Shown here: in pieces, positions 32,190 through 36,232 of the stretch
How the letters are laid out: each line of letters opens with the position of its first letter
Position numbering within the stretch: position 1 is the first letter of the stretch
Assembly: GCA_947589285.1 (NCBI GenBank)
Contig: CANPZV010000011.1
Location: forward strand, 1-36,232
Length of the DNA: 36,232 nucleotides
Source of the DNA: an uncultured Clostridia bacterium
Lineage (GTDB): Bacteria; Bacillota; Clostridia; Christensenellales; Borkfalkiaceae
Direction: 5' to 3'
Translations under genes and position numbers: made by a program
Notes under the pieces: model-generated
Told to the model about the DNA's origin: nothing
Databases searched by the model: none
Seen by the model: the letters and a program-made list of their open reading frames with translations, nothing else

Positions 32190-32218
32190 AAAAGATCCAC
32201 CCGCGGGGCGGGTGGATC
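32190..32218 (-). terminator. Intrinsic terminator of the M20 dipeptidase gene
   Basis: Perfect 11-bp stem (GATCCACCCGC and its complement, 3-base loop) at 32194-32218, followed on the minus strand by TTTTA. It lies about 20 bases past the stop codon. Confidence 0.88.
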
Positions 32219-32239
32219 ATTGCCGTGTTGGCAGAAAGA

Positions 32240-33511
32240 TCAATTTTTTGTCAATTTTTCGATCGCCTTCTGATAGATGTTCAACAGCAGTTTGACGCGG
32301 GCGAGGGCGATGTATTCGTCGGGCTGGTGAACGACGCTCTCGTCCTTGGGCATTTCGGGGCCGAAGGCGACGCCGTTTTTGAGTGCGCGCGCGTAAGTCC
32401 CGCCGCCGATCGCAATGGGCTTGGAACGCTTCCTCGTGCATTTTGCGTAGACGCCCGAGAGCGTCTTGATGAGTTCGCTCTTCTTGTCGTGATAGATCGC
32501 GGGCTGGTGGTTGATCGTCTCGTACTTCACGCCGAGTTCCGCGAGCTTTTCATGCACCTGCTCCACGGGAATGGTCGCGGGGTAGCGGATGTCACACACC
32601 ACCTGCAGTTCGCCCTTGCGGTACTTGACCATATTGGGGGAGAGAGTGAGGTAACCCGTGTCGTCATGGAGCTTTGTGAGGCCGCAACGGTCGTCGAAGA
32701 GGTCGGCGATGACGGCCTTGATCGTCTCGTTCCTGACCGAAAAGTATTCGAGCATGGGGCGGATGGCGTTGACGCCCTTTTCAGGCGTGGAGCCGTGCGC
32801 GCTCTTTCCGTGGGAAAAGACCTTCTTCCCCCTGACTTCCAGCCCGAAGTCAGAGGTCTTTTTCGCGCCGATGGAGCGGGGGGTCGCCTCGCAGAGGTCG
32901 CAGACCATGTTCGCGCTCGTCCCGCCCTCGAGGAAATAGAAGGGAGCGTCGGAGAGGGGATAGTGGAGGCGCACATGCAGAATGCCCTTCTCCGCATAGA
33001 TCACGGGGAAGGAAGCGTCGGGCGAGAACCCCGTCTCCGGGAGGTCGCGCACGCGCTTGTAATATTCGATGCAGCCCCAGCCGTTCTCTTCATTGCAGCC
33101 GACGATGAGCCTGATCTCCTTGCGCGGGGTGAATTTCTTGTCTTTGAGCATCTTCATCGCGTAGAGGACGCAGATCGCGGGGCCTTTGTCGTCTATCGCG
33201 CCCCGTCCCCAGATCTTCTTGTCCTCTATGACGCCGCCGAAGGGAGGCTTGGTCCACCCGTCGCCCGCGGGAACGACGTCGAGATGGCAGAGGATCGCGA
33301 ACGGCTCCCCGCTGCCGAAGATGACTTCCCCGACATAGTTATCGTAATTGTGAGTTTCAAAACCGAGCTTTTCCGCAAGGTCCAAAAAGTGATGCAGGCA
33401 ATCGTAGGCTCCCTGTCCGAAGGGCATCTTTGCCGTGCGAGGGGCGAGAGAAGAATCGAAGCGGATGCTCTCGCAGATGGAAGCGACCGCATCGTGAAAA
33501 TAATGTCGCAT
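32240..33511 (-). CDS. M20-family dipeptidase (PepV/Sapep-like)
   Basis: 423 residues. Cytoplasmic zinc dipeptidase of the PepV group, which releases amino acids from dipeptides. The metal-site motifs are intact: CHLDVVPAGDGW with H76 and D78, GRGAIDDKGP with D107/D108, GCNEENGWG with E141/E142, and PDASFPVIYAEKG. The C-terminal lid region has IAIGGGTYARALKN and VHQPDEYI with the second-site histidine. Length is slightly below PepV (about 470). GGGAG lies 7-8 bases before the ATG. It has its own promoter and terminator and runs opposite to its neighbours. A family call such as PepV is firm; exact substrate range is not. Confidence 0.93.
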   Translation of the reverse strand: MRHYFHDAVASICESIRFDSSLAPRTAKMPFGQGAYDCLHHFLDLAEKLGFETHNYDNYVGEVIFGSGEPFAILCHLDVVPAGDGWTKPPFGGVIEDKKIWGRGAIDDKGPAICVLYAMKMLKDKKFTPRKEIRLIVGCNEENGWGCIEYYKRVRDLPETGFSPDASFPVIYAEKGILHVRLHYPLSDAPFYFLEGGTSANMVCDLCEATPRSIGAKKTSDFGLEVRGKKVFSHGKSAHGSTPEKGVNAIRPMLEYFSVRNETIKAVIADLFDDRCGLTKLHDDTGYLTLSPNMVKYRKGELQVVCDIRYPATIPVEQVHEKLAELGVKYETINHQPAIYHDKKSELIKTLSGVYAKCTRKRSKPIAIGGGTYARALKNGVAFGPEMPKDESVVHQPDEYIALARVKLLLNIYQKAIEKLTKN

Positions 33512-33547
33512 AAAGGTCTCCCGTGTGAAAAATGAACACCATGGGAT

Positions 33548-33576
33548 ATTGTATCATAATCGCCTGTCAATGTCAA
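33548..33576 (-). promoter_or_regulatory. Promoter of the M20 dipeptidase gene
   Basis: On the minus strand TTGACA (33571-33576), 17 bases, TACAAT (33548-33553). The leader to the ATG at 33511 is about 30 bases. Confidence 0.88.
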
Positions 33577-33619
33577 GCGGGAAAACAATGAAAAAATTAC
33601 AAAAAACGAGTGAAACCTT

Positions 33620-33648
33620 TTGCAAACTTCGCCGAAATATGTTACAAT
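33620..33648 (+). promoter_or_regulatory. Promoter of the histidine kinase-regulator operon
   Basis: TTGCAA (33620-33625), 17 bases, TACAAT (33643-33648). A purine-rich GGGGGAGGG ribosome binding site follows at about 33678-33687. Confidence 0.8.
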
Positions 33649-33690
33649 AAATGACGGGACTTTGCGCCGAAAAAAACGAGGGGGAGGGCC

Positions 33691-34935
33691 ATGGCAAAAG
33701 AACTCAAGTTTCCCGACAATCTGTCCGTCAACGGCTTTTTGGTCCGCCTCTCGAAGTGGCTCATCCTCGTCGGCCTCATCCTCGTCGGCGTCATCGTCAT
33801 CGCAAATAATTGGGAATTATCCTTTTTCGGCTTCCCCGCATGGTACATCGTTCTGCCCGCGGTCGCAATGCTCGTCGGGGAGAACGCCATTAAAATTTGG
33901 GCGGTCAAAAAATATTGGCAGAAGATCCCCTTCTACGCGTTGGACGTCCTGTTGCTCCTCCTCATCACGATCTTTACGGACGGGAGCCTGATCTCCACCT
34001 TCTACATCGTCATTCTGTCGGAGTTCTACATCGGGCAGGAGGCTCTCGCGGGGAGCATCGCCATGGGGGCGTCGAGCGTCGGCACCTTCCTCATCACGCT
34101 CGTCGTCTCGGGCTACTTCCGCGGGGATACGTTCAACCTCGTCTCCCTGCTCACGAACGCGTTCAACGATCTCATCATTCTCGTCTTTCACTTCCTCCTC
34201 ATGAATTTTACCGTCCAGATCTACCGCAAGAACAGGGAGATCGCCACGACGATGGAGGAACTTGAGGCGAGCAACAGGGAATTGAGGCGGCTCAACGAGG
34301 AACACAAGGCCCTCGCCGTCTTGGAGGAACGCCAGCGCATCGCAAAGGACATTCACGACACGGCGGGCCACTCCATCACGACGGTCATCATGCAGACGGA
34401 GGCCGCAAAACTCGTCATCGACAGGGACGTCGAGGACGCCAAACTCAAGATCACGGCCGCCAACCTTCAGGCGCGGCACGCCCTTGAGGAACTGCGGGAG
34501 AGCGTCCACCTCCTCTCCGGCTCCACCGAACACATGACTTTGCGCGAGAGTTTGCTCTCTATCGCGCGGGAGACCATGGAGGGGACGGAGATCGTCATCC
34601 GCTGCGCCGTGGACGACGCGGACGTGAGCGAGAGCAAGCGGCGTTTCCTCTGCAATAGCCTCAAAGAGGGCATTTCCAACGGCCTCCGCCACGGCGGCGC
34701 GACCGCCTTCCTGTTCGAACTCAAAAAGGGGGAGGACAAGCTGACATTTACCCTCTCCGACAACGGCCGCGGCATGCCGCAGAAGGATCTCGCGGAGGGA
34801 TTCGGGCTGTCTGGCATGCGGGCGAGGGCGGAGGCTCTCGGCGGCGAGATCGCCTTCGTCACGGAGGAGGACGAGGGCTTTGAAATCCACATCACCCTTC
34901 CCCTCGACGGGAAGAAAACGGGAGGCGAATCATGA
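33691..34935 (+). CDS. Sensor histidine kinase, HisKA_3 type (DesK/LiaS-like)
   Basis: 414 residues. About six membrane helices (within residues 22-175) with very short loops form the sensor part, so the signal is probably sensed within or at the membrane. A coiled-coil linker (about 180-212, ATTMEELEASNRELRRLNEE) leads to the dimerisation domain LEERQRIAKDIHDTAGHS, with phospho-acceptor H222. The ATPase domain follows with NSLKEGISNGLRHG (N box), DNGRGM (G1) and GFGLSGMRARAEALGG. The gene overlaps the regulator by 4 bases (ATGA). Such pairs often respond to envelope stress or lipid state; which of these applies here is not visible. Confidence 0.94.
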   Translation: MAKELKFPDNLSVNGFLVRLSKWLILVGLILVGVIVIANNWELSFFGFPAWYIVLPAVAMLVGENAIKIWAVKKYWQKIPFYALDVLLLLLITIFTDGSLISTFYIVILSEFYIGQEALAGSIAMGASSVGTFLITLVVSGYFRGDTFNLVSLLTNAFNDLIILVFHFLLMNFTVQIYRKNREIATTMEELEASNRELRRLNEEHKALAVLEERQRIAKDIHDTAGHSITTVIMQTEAAKLVIDRDVEDAKLKITAANLQARHALEELRESVHLLSGSTEHMTLRESLLSIARETMEGTEIVIRCAVDDADVSESKRRFLCNSLKEGISNGLRHGGATAFLFELKKGEDKLTFTLSDNGRGMPQKDLAEGFGLSGMRARAEALGGEIAFVTEEDEGFEIHITLPLDGKKTGGES

Positions 34936-35585
34936 AAAAGAAGATCAAAGTTATGCTCGCGGACGATCAGGCGATCCTTGCCGACGGCATCAGGAGCGTG
35001 CTGTCCTCGAGCAGGGAGATCGAAGTCGTGGGGATCGCGGCAAACGGGGAGGAGGCCATCGCCCTCGCGGGGGAGAAACACCCCGACGTCATCCTGATGG
35101 ACATCCGCATGCCCGAGATGAACGGCGTCATCGCCACGCAGGAGATCAAGCAGAGATATCCAGAGATCAAGGTCATCGTCCTCACCACTTTTGACGACAG
35201 CGATTATATTTTGGGCGCGATCAACAACGGCGCGAGCGGGTATCTTCTCAAGGACACCTCTGCGCCCGCCCTCATCGACGCCATCAAGAATGCCTGCGCG
35301 GGAGACACCATTCTCCCCGCAAAGATCGCAAGGCGCATCGCCGACGCCGCACGGATGGTGGCGAACGACAGGGAGATCCGCTTAAAGCGCAAGTTCAACC
35401 TCTCGGACAGGGAGGTGGAGATCGCGCTGATGATCTACGAGGGGTTCACCAACAAGCAGATCGCCGCCGCCCTGAAACTGACGGACGGCACGGCGAGGAA
35501 TTACATCTCGGCGATCTACGAAAAGCTCGGCGTCGCCTCCCGCGCGGAGGCGGCCGACGTGATGAAAAAGGCCATCAACGAATGA
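34932..35585 (+). CDS. LuxR/NarL-family response regulator
   Basis: 217 residues. Receiver domain 1-125 with acidic pocket D11-D12, phospho-acceptor D57 (VILMDIRMPEMNG), conserved T in VLTTFDDSD and K in GYLLKD. The LuxR-type helix-turn-helix (about 150-213) reads NLSDREVEIALMIYEGFTNK, then QIAAALKLTDGTARNYISAI, then YEKLG. Its usual partner is the overlapping HisKA_3 kinase. Phosphorylation should promote dimerisation and DNA binding. Target genes are not evident in this window. Confidence 0.95.
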   Translation: MKKKIKVMLADDQAILADGIRSVLSSSREIEVVGIAANGEEAIALAGEKHPDVILMDIRMPEMNGVIATQEIKQRYPEIKVIVLTTFDDSDYILGAINNGASGYLLKDTSAPALIDAIKNACAGDTILPAKIARRIADAARMVANDREIRLKRKFNLSDREVEIALMIYEGFTNKQIAAALKLTDGTARNYISAIYEKLGVASRAEAADVMKKAINE

Positions 35586-35595
35586 TGAAAAAAGG

Positions 35596-35627
35596 GCGGC
35601 GGGGCGCACGGTTGTGCGCCCCGCCGC
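35596..35627 (+). terminator. Terminator-like hairpin after the response regulator (repeated element)
   Basis: Stem identical to the one after metK (GCGGCGGGGCGCAC with its complement), loop GGTT, 11 bases past the stop, preceded by AAAAAA and followed by ATTATAATTAAAAATTGAAA. The AT-rich tail with AAAATTAAAAATTGTGG also matches the metK copy, so hairpin and tail form one repeated unit. Confidence 0.65.
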
Positions 35628-35639
35628 ATTATAATTAAA

Positions 35640-36232
35640 AATTGAAAATTAAAAATTGTGGCGGGGGTCTTTTACCCCCTCCGTGGGAGGGGGGGTAGGG
35701 GGTGGGTCACCGCATTCTCTCGTCGCCCCTTGTAGGGGAGATGTCGAGGCGTAGCCGAGACAGAGGGGTTTTGAAACCCCTTTGGCTCACTCCGTTCGCC
35801 ACTTCCCCTAATAGGGGCAGCGAGGGGTACCGCGTCATTCAGAGCGAAGCGATGAATCCCGAGGAGGAAAGTACGGACTTCGTTTGAGGGGATTCTTCGC
35901 GTTGCTCAGAATGAGCGGTTTACTCTTGCCCCCTCCGTGGGAGGGGGGTAGGGGGGTGGGTCACCGCATTCTCTCGTCGCCCCTTTTTGCGTCATTCAGA
36001 GCGAAGCGATGAATCCCGAGGAGGAAAGTACGGACTTCGTTTGAGGGGATTCTTCGGGGGTAAACCCCTCAGAATGAGCGGGAGGCTCATGCTGAGCGTT
36101 AGCGAAGCATCTCATAAACCCACGGACTTCGTTTGAGGGGATTCTTCGGGGTAAACCCCTCAGAATGAGCGGGAGGCTCATGCTGAGCGTTAGCGAAGCA
36201 TCTCATAAACCCACGGACTTCGTTTGAGGGGA
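35640..36232. repeat. Intergenic repeat mosaic at the right edge
   Basis: No gene seen. Two CCCCCTCCGTGGGAGGGGG modules (about 35680 and 35930) are each followed by GGGTCACCGCATTCTCTCG. Two TCATTCAGAGCGAAGCGATG modules lie at 35835 and 35992. ACGGACTTCGTTTGAGG phrases are followed by GATTCTTCG hairpins at about 35890, 36049 and 36140. From 36061 on there is a 91-base tandem repeat (TAAACCCCTCAGAATGAGCG at 36061 and 36152), cut by the end of the window. Confidence 0.85.

Larger units (their letters stand above)
31466..32190. repeat. Intergenic repeat mosaic between metK and the M20 gene
   Basis: No gene seen. It holds AT-rich direct repeats (AAAATTAAAAATT, about 31490-31510), a C-rich hairpin module (about 31518-31550), a reverse CATTCTGAGGGAGCG...GAATC module (31576-31606), a CCTCAGTCACGC...AGCTCCCCCTAAAGGGGGAG module (about 31697-31745), the short composite copy C and the full composite copy B. 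A GATTCTTCAG...CGAATGA variant lies at about 32129-32160. Confidence 0.85.

Noticed and set aside
31466..32190. Several short open frames in the repeat-rich gaps here and at 1-400, 24186-24840, 29561-30200 and 35640-36232
   Set aside because: They follow the repeat modules in any frame, encode low-complexity R/P/S-rich peptides and lack ribosome binding sites.

Overview
The window reads as a chromosomal segment of an uncultured Bacillota (Clostridia-type) bacterium. The reasons are consensus TTGACA/TATAAT promoters with purine-rich ribosome binding sites, a monocistronic ferritin, the rpsB-tsf pair, a PepV-like M20 dipeptidase, a DesK/LiaS-like two-component pair and a COG1313 radical-SAM protein. 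Coding sequence is GC-rich with strongly G/C-ending codons. This placement is an inference; no rRNA or tRNA gene is present to settle it.

Layout. 1-400 is intergenic repeat mosaic, then a ferritin gene (465-983). From 1244 to 22236 runs one tightly packed eight-gene block, all on the + strand, with overlapping or near-abutting genes and no internal terminator seen. In order it encodes two small related membrane proteins; a 1162-residue fusion of a degenerate glycoside hydrolase family 3 module, four membrane helices and a degenerate AAA+ module; a membrane-anchored McrB-like AAA+ ATPase; a DUF2357/McrC-like protein whose nuclease half is replaced by a long coiled coil; a second membrane-anchored McrB-like AAA+ ATPase; a secreted 1067-residue protein built of acidic Phe/Trp/Pro repeats; and a 2772-residue N-terminally anchored protein of about 27 MBG/YDG-type domains. 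I regard this block as the undescribed system in the window. My reading is an envelope-spanning machine with a cytoplasmic McrBC-like AAA+ motor, including a dead subunit, and very large extracellular repeat proteins. The function is inferred, not shown.

After it come rpsB-tsf (22434-24135) with a structured leader. A minus-strand group follows: an ABC-F ATPase, a PflX-like radical-SAM protein and an XRE regulator. Divergent from the regulator lies an AT-richer polytopic membrane protein with a GLUG-type beta-helix tail, and the shared region carries a clean pair of palindromic operators. Then come metK (30259-31419), an M20 dipeptidase on the minus strand (32240-33511), and a histidine kinase/response regulator pair (33691-35585).

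All long intergenic gaps (1-400, 24186-24840, 29561-30200, 31466-32190, 35640-36232) are packed with a shared set of short modules that form hairpins. In several modules the stems change on both sides while loops and bulges stay constant. The most elaborate is a composite element of about 155 nt with three hairpins, present in three full copies and one shortened copy. These gaps contain no gene that I can support.
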